From the NCBI RefSeq assembly GCF_008831285.2, contig NC_045146.1, positions 11,480,972-11,544,971 on the forward strand: DNA of 64,000 nt, written 5' to 3'. The notes beneath the pieces were generated by a model that worked only from the letters and a program-made list of their open reading frames with translations, had not been told where the DNA came from and searched no databases. This document shows positions 1 through 11,029 of this stretch, in pieces; the stretch's first letter is position 1, and each line of letters begins with the position of its first letter. The stretch comes from Nymphaea colorata (Eukaryota; Streptophyta; Magnoliopsida; Nymphaeales; Nymphaeaceae). The translations under genes were made by a program, and so were the position numbers.

Positions 1-489
1 AAAAAATGAAATAAAGATGAAAAGATATGGAAAGAGAAGCAGGCCACAAAAAAAGAAAAAAAAGCCTCCTTAGCAGTTGAAGTTGAAGTCTACCAGCACA
101 TCTCACTCTTGCTGAAATTCTAGTTCAATGACAGTCCCAACATTATTCCCTTGTTGTTATGCTGTTATTGCTGTATAAACTGTGTAATTGGATAATAGTT
201 CCAATCCACCAAGGAAAGAGAATGTTCAAAGTTCTTAATCAAGGTCTGTCTGCCTTCAGAAAACTTGACTGCATGTTGGGTTGCAAATACGATATGGTAA
301 AAGGAAATGATTAGTATATCTACACATCGTAAATACCATTAAACATAGTGTTACTAATCACGTGCATCATGCTGAATGATTAAGACATACAAACATAGTA
401 AGACAGTCAAACAAATCCAGACATGTCTACTAGAAGACTAAGAACATCATTTTCAAACAGAAAGGTAATTACCCAACTAGATACTGTAC

Positions 490-1770
490 CTTTTCTTAAA
501 CCAAGCTGTTCCAGTGATCTTGCTTTGGGTAAGATAGCTTCACGCAAGAGACTCACAGAATGCATAGACATTGTATTTTTTTGCACCTTCTGGCTTTTAA
601 ATCGAGCTTTTTGACGCTGGACCTTATCAGCTATAGATTTAGTCATCTTGGGTATCAAACTTTGTATATCAATCCCACGGAACACCTGGAGATGAGTAGC
701 ATAGTCACCTGTCTGGTATCACTCACATCTATACGTACACTATGCTCCTCAAAACAAAAGCAATATTTAAATGTACAAATTGCAGCAGATTGTATAATGT
801 AAATCACATGGGAAGCAAACAGATGCGTTCATCAACTGATGCTGATACCAGACCTAGCTAGCGACAAAACCATGAAAAAGTGCAGTACCTATGTACAACA
901 CCCATGGATTCCCAGGTCACGAGAAGCACATAAGCTGGCCTGGCATGATCCATGTATAGATGATGATGGAAAATTAACCACGAACTACGAAGACAGGTCA
1001 TTGGTCGACCCGACCTTGCTTTGGTCGAATTAACATCCCTCAAGTTTGTGATCAAACTTAAGGTTGATCATACTTAATGCGAATTGTTTGTACATATATG
1101 GAAGATGTAGAAAATACAGGATGATAAATCAATGTAACAGCTAAGTGGATCTGGACTGCTTGTTGGGGAGGTAAAGACATGTTTGTGCATGTGCATGTGT
1201 GTGTTGAATATGCCTTCAAGCATGCATATGACTATGTGAGTGTGTGTAGATTTTCTAACTCGCAGCTGGTTTTGTTGGTAGAGTTAAATTTGTATACAAA
1301 CTCCATAAATGACATGTTCATGTTTTGGAAGAAGCCATGCATGAACAAAGCAGACTGAGCAGAGGGGCCACTGCCAGTACCTGCCAACGCACACAAATCT
1401 TCCATTCACGTGAATTTGATTCCTTCAAGAATCTGTTTTGAATTCACCCACCTTTTTCATCGCCCCCACCTGATCATGCATTAAAATTCAGCATTGGATT
1501 TGTTTATTTGGAGAATATTTCATAAAGGGGATTCAAAGTAGAGTAGAGCACCAGAGAGGGGAAGAAAGGCATCTCATAGTTCAGTGAGAGGGCTTCCTTC
1601 AGAGTAGTTTCAACATCTTCGACATGATTATCCTCAAACTTGGCATCCCAATCCAAAGTTCTGGAGGAAATGCCACCAGCCGAAAAATCTCTCGTCGCGA
1701 AGGATTCTGGTGACAGAGGAGGCTCCACCTCCTCAACTTTGAACTGCTCGCCAGAGCATGCACGCAGCAT
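490..1770 (-). CDS. NPGR1: NPGR1-like calmodulin-binding TPR protein, 5' part, probably decayed
   Basis: NPG1/NPGR proteins are plant TPR proteins that bind calmodulin; NPG1 is needed for pollen germination. Two exon-like blocks match the NPGR1 N-terminus. Block 1 (1770 to 1573, 66 codons) starts MLRACSGEQF and contains SPESFATRDFSAGG and VETTLKEALSLNYE. Block 2 (685 to 490) follows a good acceptor (CTCCAG before 685), starts VFRGIDIQSL, contains MSMHSVSLL and KARSLEQLG, and ends at a GTACAG donor. In the family these blocks are joined by about 21 residues (EARALLGRLEYQRGN type), and I could not find that segment anywhere in 686-1572. Block 1 also ends in GAG followed by AT, so no GT donor lies at the expected junction. 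Later exons would lie beyond the left edge. Both blocks are free of stops, but Arg and Pro occur in LLREAILPKA where the family has Leu. I favour a degraded or partial copy; a functional gene with an unusual splice is less likely. Confidence 0.68.
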
Positions 1771-2354
1771 GATGCTCGTTCTGAGACTGCTTTCTATTAT
1801 TGTTCACCCAAATCAACAGTTTGTGACGTTCCTTCAACCATTTCAAGAAGAGAAAGGTGCTGCTCATGTTGCCATGCACAAACGCCGTCATGCAAAAGAA
1901 GCCTCCCGTCTGGTGAAACAGATTCTGATGAAGGCATGGATAATAGGCCTTGAGTTACTTTATTTCCCAACCAAATTCAATCAAGGAAGACGGGAGCTTT
2001 TAGAATACCAAAATTGAGCAAACAAAGGAGAAAAGCCAGAACTGCCACCAAAAGTAAAATCCAGAAACTACCATCCGACAAATTCAAATTGAATATACAG
2101 GTCTAGATAAACAATCAATCAAAGTAAACACAATTTTTTTCTGAGATCAAAAGAACTAAAAGGACCATCTCCAAGCAAGCAGCTTGGGAAAAGGAACAAG
2201 ATACAACAATACAGCTTCAACATGCAGCAAACAGAACGACCACAAATAGAACAGGAACAGCAGACGAAATCAAGACACATCGTGATCAACTTCTCGCATC
2301 GGTCTTCCATTAAATAGACCCAAACAGCGCAACCACCAAGACAAAATCGAAGAA

Positions 2355-2537
2355 TCACCACAAAAACAAAGCGCCAACCGAAGCAAAACCGAGAAATCCA
2401 AGGATACATTCACATTCACGTCGGTGGCAACGATGAAACAGACGCGCCAAGTCAGAAGAAAATCGAGATTTCACGATCACTAACGCAGCGAGAGGAAACA
2501 AACAAAGGATGGCAGCAAGAACCAGGGAAAACGCCAT
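2355..2537 (-). other. 60-codon open frame in the presumed NPGR1-like leader, unassigned
   Basis: This ATG-started frame lies upstream of the NPGR1-like first exon on the same strand. It opens with a hydrophobic stretch of about 22 residues (MAFSLVLAAILCLFPLAALV) followed by a basic, Cys/His-containing middle, so a small membrane-anchored peptide or an upstream ORF is possible. I recognise no family. Its position makes leader or promoter sequence the likelier reading. The rest of 1771-2640 holds nothing else I can support. Confidence 0.2.
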
Positions 2538-2769
2538 ACCACTGAAGGGTGGAATGTCGAGTCCTGGCGAATTGCTTCTTGGGGAACCTCCTCACCCTTC
2601 CTTGGTTAGTGCGATCTGCGTTCTTGATTTTCTGTTTTGAACTTTTTTAACTGTAATTCTTGGAAAACGGGATTATTGGACAAGTGGCCCCCTCAACGCT
2701 GGCTGCATGTGATAGTTTTTCTCAGAAAAGACAATTATGCCCATGGTCGTCACGGAGATCGCTCATTCT

Positions 2770-3215
2770 AAAAACTTTTCGTGGATATTTTAGGATGGAT
2801 TTTTTTTTCGTGAATCTTTTAGGATGGATTTTTTATCAAGGAAAAATTTTTCATGGAAAAAACTTTTCATGGATCTTTTATGATGGATTTTTAGTCATGG
2901 AAAAAAAATCGTGGATTTTCAGGATGGAATTTTTTTCATGGAAAAAACTTTTCATGGATCATTTATGATGGATTTTTTCCTTATCCTAAAAAAATTTTGT
3001 GGATTTTTTTAGTCATGAAAAAAAAATCATGGATTTTTTAGTCATGGAAAAACTTTTCGTGGTTTTTTAGGATGGATTTTTTTTTCATGAGAAAAACTTT
3101 TTATGGATCTTTTAGGATGGATTTTTAGTCAAAACTTATCGTATTTTTAGGATGCATTTCTTTTTTCATGTAAAAATCTTTACGTGGATCTTTAAGGATG
3201 AAATTTTAATCTTTT
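2770..3215. repeat. AT-rich degenerate minisatellite
   Basis: The stretch is built from diverged units of about 30-60 bp that repeat the words TTTTCATGGATC, AGGATGGATTTTT and TAGTCATGGAAAAA. It separates the NPGR1-like locus from its duplicated 5' fragment. The 102-codon open frame here is Phe/Trp/Lys repeat translation and not a gene. Confidence 0.75.
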
Positions 3216-3230
3216 ATCTTTAACCATCGC

Positions 3231-3360
3231 GGAAAAATCTCTCGTCGCCAAAGATTCTGGTGACAGAGGGCTCCACCTCCTCAGATTTGAACCACTCGCC
3301 AGAGCATGCACAAAGATCAACAGTTTGTGACGTTCCTTCAACCATTTCAAAAAGAGAAAG
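3231..3360 (-). pseudogene. Second, partial copy of the NPGR1-like 5' end
   Basis: This block matches 1682-1857 closely (shared words CTCTCGTCGC, GATTCTGGTGACAGAG, CTCCACCTCCTCA, CGCCAGAGCATGCA and CAGTTTGTGACGTTCC). It therefore carries the beginning of the NPGR1-like exon 1 plus leader sequence. About 45 bp that include the start codon (1768-1770 in the other copy) are absent between GCATGCA and the ATCAACAG segment, so it cannot be translated as the original protein. The bases from 3361 to 3620 include GC-rich words (GGGGCCAGGGCCCATG, GGCTCCACCCTTG) of a kind common in plant retroelement remnants, but no definable element. Confidence 0.8.
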
Positions 3361-3618
3361 GCTTGACACATAATTTCAAATTATCACATTGGCCATGATG
3401 GGCGTTTTAAGTTTTAATGATCATGTTCTTCACAAGTTTGAGTTGTTCTAAGTATTCTTCTGCTAGCATATTTAAATCTTGAGGTGGGGCCAGGGCCCAT
3501 GCAGGCTCCTCCTTGGCTCCACCCTTGAGCTTTGGTGCCGTCTATGGGTCAAGCTATGAACAAGGATTGGCACAGGGATTTGGTTTTAGGTGTGTTCAAA
3601 GTTGTAGATATGGGTCAG

Positions 3619-3620
<2 letters not shown>

Positions 3621-3664
<44 letters not shown>
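3621..3664. repeat. (TA)n microsatellite
   Basis: An uninterrupted run of about 21 TA dinucleotides, immediately left of the tRNA-like sequence. Confidence 0.95.
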
Positions 3665-3668
<4 letters not shown>

Positions 3669-3680
3669 CCGATGTTAAAT

Positions 3681-3828
3681 GCGTTTGTAGTCCAACCGTT
3701 AAGGTATGCCTTCCAAGCAATAGACTCAGGGGTTGGTCATCCCGCAGACAGTTATATATTTATGGGTAACCAAGCGATAAGCATGTTTGTAGGCCGTCAT
3801 TGTTTAGGTGTTATTGAAAAAAAAAAAC
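3681..3828 (+). mobile_element. tRNA-Gly(UCC)-derived SINE-like element or tRNA pseudogene
   Basis: Positions 3681 to about 3752 follow plant tRNA-Gly(UCC). They keep the acceptor-stem start GCGTTTGTAG, an A-box-like TAGTCCAACCGTTAAGG, the anticodon arm TGCCTTCCAAGCA and a decayed T-arm (GGGGTTGGTCATCCC) before GCAGACA. The D-loop is shortened and the B box is mutated, so a working tRNA is unlikely. About 60 unrelated bases and an A-run (3818-3828) follow, which is the layout of a tRNA-headed SINE. I found no clear target-site duplication. A 20-bp tandem duplication (TGATCTTTATTCACATTAA twice) lies just downstream at about 3861-3900. Confidence 0.6.
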
Positions 3829-3900
3829 ACTCACAAGAACCAAAACGAGGATCTAGTTACATGATCTTTATTCACATTAATGATCTTTATTCACATTAAT

Positions 3901-4350
3901 TATGCTAGGCTCCTTAAAGCACTGTCGCCTAAAATTTAAAGCAAACCAATCCGTTCAAAGTTGATTCAAGCATTCATTGGAAAATTCGGCTCATCAAATT
4001 TCAAAATCAACTTTGTAAATATTGTTGATGGCTCAACATTGGTTTTCTTGATAGGACATATTAGCTAGTAGATATTGTTGCGGGTCGGTGCTTGTTACTA
4101 TTTTTATTTTTTTATAAAAATTTAAATATAATTTGTTTGTAATTAATTTAATAAGATAACATGCAAAAATTAAATAAACATATGTTCAACTTTAAAAGAA
4201 AAAGCAACTATATATATATATAAGCCGAGCTGGGTCTACCACATTTTACTTTACCATCACATGAAATGCGCGAGAAACGCTGCTTTCAAATGAAATTAAA
4301 TGCAAAATTCAAATGATCGGTGGAGCGGTCGGTCATCCAAGAATGGAAGT
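3901..4350. other. AT-rich spacer without recognisable features
   Basis: I see no open frame, RNA gene or repeat family here beyond a short TA run near 4208. Confidence 0.5.
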
Positions 4351-4552
4351 AGCCGTTTCTTGATTGCTTTTAGTTGCTGTTAATCGTGGTCGTCCCGAAG
4401 CTTCCGTTCGTCTCTTGCGTCTCCCGCGGTCCCGCGCTTTCAGCCCTCCACCACCACAACCGCTCGCTCTCCCGCCGGCGCTCTCCACCACCACCGCTGC
4501 TCGCTCTCCAGCCGGTGACCTCCACCACCACCGTCGTGCCCCGAAGGTAAAT

Positions 4553-4584
<32 letters not shown>

Positions 4585-4880
4585 CGCCCCTGTGCGTCGG
4601 CCATGGCGAGGGAAGGAGGCTGCTCATGAGGGGGATGGGTCGGCGGACTGTGACCCTAGGCTGCGATTACTTTCTGGGATTTTTTTAACCTTCCCGACCC
4701 ATTCATCCATCCGCAGTGAATGGCAATCTGCGAGCGAGGGTTTTAATCGAGGAGTCGATTCATCTCAAGCTGCATTATCTACGGTAATAGGATATCTCTC
4801 ACTCAATCTCCCCCTCCGTCCATCTTTCTTTATTTCTTTCGCTTTCTCTATCTTTCTCTCCGATTAATGCGGTGCATTGC
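4351..4880 (+). promoter_or_regulatory. CT-rich, GC-rich leader-like segment
   Basis: Base composition changes abruptly from AT-rich to C/T-rich, with CCACCACC words and a (CT)n run at about 4558-4585. This is how many plant 5' leaders look. Open frames exist on both strands (4364-4867 plus, 4370-4627 minus) but are low-complexity Pro/Ser/Leu or Arg/Glu translations. A splice-like segment about 1.9 kb downstream (GCAG before 6644, GAG/GTACAG near 6720) could belong to the same transcript. I find no product I recognise, so a non-coding or degraded transcript fits best. Confidence 0.3.
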
Positions 4881-7380
4881 ATGCACTTGCTCTGATTGCC
4901 AAAGGCTTCGGGTGTCGTTTCACAAACGAACTTCTTCTCATTCTTCTTAGTTAAGATACTGTTGTCAATTTGTTCTCCACAAAACTAGGGGCTTCGTTTG
5001 AAATCTCAAAGGTTTTCTTCTGCAGGCCTTTGGAAAACATGAGTGACTAATTAAATCGTGCAGACAAATGTCTTTACATTCCTATACATACAGAAACTAA
5101 AATATGTTAATTCTTTCTCTGTTATTTTTCCAGACTCTAAATATCGTAAGTTACCTTGAGGGTTTTCTCCCCAAAACTTCAAGATCGGTGGTTTCATGGA
5201 GTTGAAGTTTTAATTGGTTGCTAAAGGTGGATGTTAGGTAAATAAGACTTCAGTTCCATGAACTTCTTTGGTCTTGAAGGCCATACGGTTTATGGAAATT
5301 AGTTTACAAGTTAATCAGTGAACTGCTTTGTTTAATATATCTGTTTCATAAATATGCTTTGTGTATAAGTTTTACATATAATTTATGTATTTCCTTGTTG
5401 CTTTATAAATAATATGTAAGCTAATAGTCTGGTTAACTATTTTGATTGGTGTGTTATAAGAATCATGCTTTGTTCAGCTCCTTTTCCCTGTATGTTTGCT
5501 CTCTATCTTTTGGCCTGACAATATAAACATATTATCTTTATGCCTTACAATATGCGCGCATAATCTGTTTTATTGTATTTCTAATTTTGTTATATGTGAT
5601 ATGTTATGTATTTATGTATCTTCCTACTGTATAAGGTTATTATAATTTTTTCTACTTATTTTTGTTTGAAAATATTTCACCTCACCTCGTCAGATGTTTC
5701 AGTAGAATAATTTTTTTCCACCTACAGTCTAATTACTAAAACAATTGAAATAACTGAGCCCTTCCATTCATTAATGGCAGACATTCAGGAAAAGGGACTG
5801 AAATGTGTATGTTAATGAAAAGCATCTACAAACAGTAGTCAAACCAAAAAATAATCATACTTAGGCTTTTCTCAATTTCCATTTCCTTTTGGTCCCTTAT
5901 TGTGCATCTTGCCTATAGAACCATAAGACTAGGTCGTGATCTATTTCTATATAGATTATTACATTTTATGGGATAAAATTATTGATAAATTTAACCATTA
6001 ATATGATTTAGTTTCTAACATTGATTGTGTTAGCTTTATCCATTTTCTAGCTTATCATCTCACTGCATAAGATACTCTTCATGATGTCTCCTTGAAGTGG
6101 ACAAAGGACTTAAACCATACAAGTAAATGGTCACTGACTCACTGCTATTGACTAGAAACTTATTCCATTAAAACGTCCAATTCAATTCAATGGAGGCCTT
6201 AGTGGGTCATGGCCAAACGCATGTTGGTTCATCAATTATGGTTTAAAACATCAAATTCTTGGCTGATGGATTGTGATCTTAAGATACAGAACAGCAAGTT
6301 TAGAAAGTAATGGTCTTTTTCTTCAATATTATAATAAACTCTCCCTTTCTATACACTTCTTTAGTTCTCATAAATTTATTTTTTATTTATGGTCACCATT
6401 CAAACTGATTTTATCTAATATTGGCTATCTTACACTACATTTATTTCACCTGTATCTATGGGATATTTCTGAATTTCTAAATACTGTTTTGTTCCAAATG
6501 GGGAAACAACACAAAGGAAATGTTGCCCTTACAATCTCTCTTTGCTACCCGAAAATATGATTTGTTCATGCGGTTTTTGTGGCTTTTTGTAATGCCCTTC
6601 TTTTAATAGGATCAATTCTTTTGGACTAACCTCATGAATGCAGGTTGCTTGAGGAACAAGCTTTCTTGTACGTTTGGAGGCTCTGAATCAAACATTATTT
6701 TACACAGTGGGGACAACAGAGGTACAGCTGCTTGCGCCTCTAGCATGCTATTTTTACGCTTTAGGCTGGTGATATTCTCTGTTCTCATTGGTAGCTGATA
6801 TTCAGGTTTTATGCCTTCACTTGTTTGCAAAATTTTTTGTGTCTTGAAGTTTAATCTCCTTTTCCAGGTTAGAGGATTTATTTTGCTTTAATAAGTACAA
6901 TTATGTAGATATTAGCAGTTTGCAGATAACCATAACATGGCATGGTAGCAGTTACAACTTTCTTTTGCCTTTTAAATCAAGTAAAAGGTTGGTAACCTGT
7001 GAAGTTATGCTGCTATAGCTGCTTTCAATCTGAAAATGCTTTCAGTCTTTTTTGTAGTTATATGAAAGTGTTATTGATTGCAGGTTAATTTTTAAATTTT
7101 TCTCCTTGAGTGTATGTTATTGTTGGTTGCCCATGTATATTAAGCTTCTGTTGTTTCATGAGCCGTTTAGGGTTAATTAGTGACACAACAGCTGGTTTAT
7201 CATTGTTAATGCATGACTATTTGTGATAGTTAATAGCAACAAATGCATCATTAATTCCATCATTACTGTTAGTGGCGTCATTTATGATGAAGAGTTGGCA
7301 TCATGATGACATTTAGTGAAGCATGTTGTACATCACTAAATGCTATTTTCTTGTAGTGAAGTTTAGTAGGTGTTCGACAA
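4881..7380. other. AT-rich intergenic or intronic DNA
   Basis: No family is recognisable. Short open frames (6273-6560 plus, 6612-6830 minus) lack codon structure and known motifs. The only exon-like piece is about 6644-6720, bounded by an acceptor-like GAATGCAG and a donor-like GAG/GTACAG, with one frame open across it. Confidence 0.5.
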
Positions 7381-9338
7381 GTGCCATATATATTTATAAA
7401 TTTTGTGCATTTTAATGCAGTTTCTTGAGCATAAATAAACATTTTTAAGAATTCTTGTGCACATTTATATACTCATGAAAGGTTGTGCTCTTTTAGATTT
7501 TCATGATTTTTTTTTACCAATGTTTGTGTTACCAACGGCAAATTTTGTTGATGCTTCATAAACTTCTATAAAGATTTAACTTTTTTTGACCGTTTATTAG
7601 AAAGTTAAAATGAATTCTTTACATGAATTTTGGCAAATTCCCTTGTATATTTATGAGCTCATAAATAATAACGTTTTTTGGACTTTCATGACTTTTTATT
7701 AACGTTTGCAATTTTTTTTGAAGTTGAATTATTGAATTTTTTTCTTGATTTTCCACTAACATTTATGACTTTCTAGTGTTTTGCAAACTTTGCTTCACAA
7801 GTCTTCTAATGTTTTTGCAAACTTTTCGTAAATAAAATGTCATGATATATCGGACGTTGTCCAAATTGTGTTGGATTTTTTTTTTTGCTGATTTTAATAG
7901 ATTTTCATGGTTTTCTTACTGAAATCTATAAATTAAAATAAAGTCTTGTGGTTTTCTAATGTTTTGCAAACCTTTCTTCAAAAGCCTTCTATTTTTGCAA
8001 ACTTTCCATAAACAAAATGTCATGATATATCTGAAGTTGTCCAAATTGTGTTAGAAATTTTTTACATATTTCAAGAACTATTGTAAAACGTTTTTAAAAT
8101 GATCTTTAAATGAGTTCAATAAACATTTCAATGACCTTTATGTTTGATAAACATTTTCTATTTATTTTTAAATGTTTATGTTTTCTTCATATGACTCACA
8201 TAAGCTTTCTTAGATGTTTAGGAAGGAATGTAAGCTTTTTGCATTTTTTTTCTTTTTTATATGATTTTTTTACAATTTGTAAACGTTTTAAAAACCTCTT
8301 TAACAACCTCTAAAGCATTTTGACGGCTTTATTAACACTTCTTTAACTTTATAAACATTGTAGAAATTGATTTTTTTGTCTCTTTTTAGAAAAGGTTGTG
8401 GCAAATTAATTACATAGCTTTGGAAACTCCCTTTGACATGTTTGAAATTATGAAAAATAATGCTCTTTCTTAGACGTTCATGACTTCCTTATCAACACAA
8501 GCTTTTTTTTTTAAGTTTATTTATGGTATTGAATTTTGGGACATTTTAAACGTATGATTCTATCTTATTTTGGATGAAAATTTGAACCTTTTTTCTTGAG
8601 TACTTAGTCTTCTAGTCTTTATAGAATTTTGCTCAACTTCTAAATGTTTTTTTGCGAACCTTTGTCAAGGAAATGTAAAAATTTACCATTGGTTGTTAAA
8701 TTGTATGAGAATTTTTTGAATTTTCAAAGTCTTTTTTTTTTAATTTATGAAATTGATTGTTAAGTGACTATTAAAGTGTTCTAAATTTCATGTCTTTGAT
8801 GAAACTTTTGGAACCTTTTTCGCCAAACCTTCGTGTGTTCTTTGTATGTTTTGTGCATGTTTTCTTAAATGTTTAAAAGGTTTCACAAATCCTTATAGTT
8901 CGCTTGCACTTTGTTATTGCAACATTTATAAAAAAGTTGTTATCGTAACATTTAGAAAGAAGTTGAAAAAAAGTTGGTTCATAAATTTCGATGAATACTT
9001 GTGCACATTTATGAGCTCATGAAATGTAACTTTATTTTATGAGTTTTATGGCTTTTTTACTTAAACTTTTTGCGATTATTTTTTTTTTGAAGTTATACAG
9101 TTGTTTACTCTTATGCTATTTTGTTGATTTGTTTAAGATGTAATAATGTCTCATAAGTTGTCCAAATTGTGTTGGAAATTTTTTATAAAATTTCATGAAC
9201 TGTTTTAAGACATTTTGAAATTGATTTTTCAATGAATTTAGTAAACAATTTTATGATGTTTACTGTGTTTGAGAAATTTTTTAGCTGTTTCTTTTTCACA
9301 TCTTTATGTTTTCTTAGTAGAACTTGCAGATTCCTTAG
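7381..9338. repeat. Old degenerate long tandem repeat, AT-rich, left part
   Basis: The words TTTTGCAAAC, AAAATGTCATGATATATC and TTGTCCAAATTGTGTT recur (about 7776, 7964 and 9150), and a longer alignment pairs roughly 8038-8220 with 9157-9338 at a spacing near 1.12 kb. The sequence is heavily mutated with T-runs. Open frames in it are short and unrecognised. Confidence 0.6.
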
Positions 9339-10395
9339 GGTAGTGTTTGATGGCCAGAAATATGTTTCTGGAAACAAGTTTCCAGAAATATATTTCTGGA
9401 ATTGGTTTTTGAGAAATAAAATTCTAGATTTCCAAAACTATGTTGTGTTTGTTAATTTGGAATTATTTTTCTGGAAATATGTTTCTGCGTTTGATGACAA
9501 GAGACAAAGAATCGGTGGAAATGGGAAAGCGCCACCTTCCCTTTGTCCGCCTCCGCCTCCTTCCCTCTCCTCCGCCTCCTTCCCTTCTTCTCTTTCTTCC
9601 TCCTCACTTCTTCCGCCTCCGCCTCCTTCCTTTCTTCCCTTTCTTCCTCCTCCCTCCTTCCTTCTTCCTCCTTCCTTTCTTCCTCCTCCACCTCCTTCCC
9701 CTTTCCTCCTCCCTTCTTCCTCCTTCCCTTCTTCCGCCTCTGCCTCCTTCACTCCTCCCTCCTTCCACGATCCTTGCTTCCCCTTTCCTCCTCCCTCCTT
9801 CCTCCTTCCCTCTTTCTCCTTCCTCCTTCCTCCTTCCCCGTTCCTCCTTCCCCTTTCTCCTTCCTTCTTCCCCTTTCTTCTTCCTCCTTCCTCCTTCCCC
9901 TTTCTCCTTCCCCCTTTCTCCTTCCTCCTTCTCCGTTCCTCCTTCCCCCTTTCTCCTTCCTCCTTCCCCTTTCCTCCTTCCTCCTTCCTCCTTCCCCGTT
10001 CCTCCTCCCCTCTTCCTCCTCCCTCCTTCCCCTTTCCTCCTCCCCTCTTCCTCCTCCCTCCTTCCCCTTTCCTCCTCCCCTCTTCCTCCTCCCTCCTTCC
10101 CTTCTTCCTCCTTCCTTTCTTCCTCCTCCATCCTTCCTCCTTCCCTTCTTCCGCCTCCACCTCCTTCCCTTCTTCCCTCCTCCCTCCTTCCACGCATCGT
10201 GCCCAACGGCTCCAAAAAAAATTCTGGAAATATGTTTCCACCCCTCCGTGTGGAAACATATTTCCGGAAATACGTTTCCGATTTTCACTTTAACGGTAAA
10301 AAAAATAATTATGTGTTTGATGAACAGGAAATGTTTTAAAGATTTGAATTTTATTTCCTGAGCTACAGGAAAATTCTTGGCCATCAAACACTACC
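9339..10395. mobile_element. 1057-bp TIR element (PIF/Harbinger, Tourist-like) carrying a polypyrimidine tract
   Basis: The element begins with GGTAGTGTTTGATGGCC (9339-9355) and ends with the exact inverse (10379-10395). It is flanked by the trinucleotide TAG at 9336-9338 and 10396-10398. A 3-bp duplication and G-rich termini with GTTTG fit PIF/Harbinger-derived MITEs, although TAG departs from their usual TTA/TAA. The subterminal regions add palindromic words (CCAGAAATATGTTTCTGG type). A related repeat copy at 8205-8220 reads straight through the target (TTTCTTAGATGTTTAGG), giving an empty-site comparison. No transposase is encoded; it would depend on a partner element. Confidence 0.8.
9531..10196. 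repeat. Polypyrimidine minisatellite inside the TIR element
   Basis: About 670 bp consist almost only of C and T on the plus strand, in short units such as CTCCTTCCCCTTTCCTCC. All six-frame open frames here (up to 353 codons, both strands) are Pro/Ser/Leu/Phe or Arg/Glu/Gly repeats and are artefacts of the missing stop codons. Long mirror-like purine/pyrimidine tracts can form triplex DNA. Confidence 0.95.
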
Positions 10396-10398
10396 TAG

Positions 10399-10940
10399 AT
10401 GTTTGAGAAATTTCTTAAATTTTTATAATTTCTTTGTATTTTTATGCGGTTTGTTAAACATTGGTAAACAATTTTGAAATCTGCTTGTAAACTGTGAAAC
10501 AAGTTGACAGTTGTCTTGATGGTTCAACTTTTGTACACATGTTTGGAACTTGATTTTTCTCTCATTGATTTGAGCACTTGAGGCAAATTAACTACATAAC
10601 TTTTGCCAATTATATAGCTTTTCTACATTGGTGAACATAAGATTTTTTTTTTTGAATCTTTCACGACTTTCTTAACATGGCTTTGTTAATTATCTTGGAT
10701 GAAAGTTTGCACATTCTTTCTTGAATTCGATATTTTCTTGTCTTTTATAAAATTTTGTTTAATTTCTCAAATATTTTTTTTGCAAACCTTTATCGAACAA
10801 ATGTCATGATTTACCACATGTAACAATGGTTTTAGAAATTTATGAATGTTCAATTACTTTTGTTGAGAAACTTATGAGAATGATTCTTAAATGACTTAAT
10901 TAAATATTTTAATTAACATTCGAGTCTTTGATAAAAGTTT
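10399..10940. repeat. Degenerate long tandem repeat, continuation right of the TIR element
   Basis: The same words as on the left resume after the insertion (TAGATGTTTGAGAAATTT, TTTGCAAACC, AAATGTCATGAT near 10800). The TIR element therefore split one repeat copy. Confidence 0.55.
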
Positions 10941-11029
10941 GAAAGTTTTTCCGAATCTTTGTGTGATATTTATATGGTGTGCACAAGTTTTTTTACATGT
11001 TTTTACAAACCTAATATTTTACACATTAG

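Noticed and set aside
1573-1770. A confident U12-type AT-AC intron after the NPGR1-like first block
   Set aside because: ATGCCTTTC only loosely resembles the U12 donor ATATCCTTT, and no matching next exon exists in the interval.
3681-3752. A functional tRNA-Gly gene
   Set aside because: The D-loop is shortened and the B box and T-arm pairing are damaged; a tRNA-derived repeat or pseudogene fits better.
9232-10387. Large overlapping open frames on both strands (up to 353 codons)
   Set aside because: They lie in a pyrimidine-only tract where stop codons cannot arise on most frames; the products are Pro/Ser/Leu or Arg/Glu/Gly repeats without domains.
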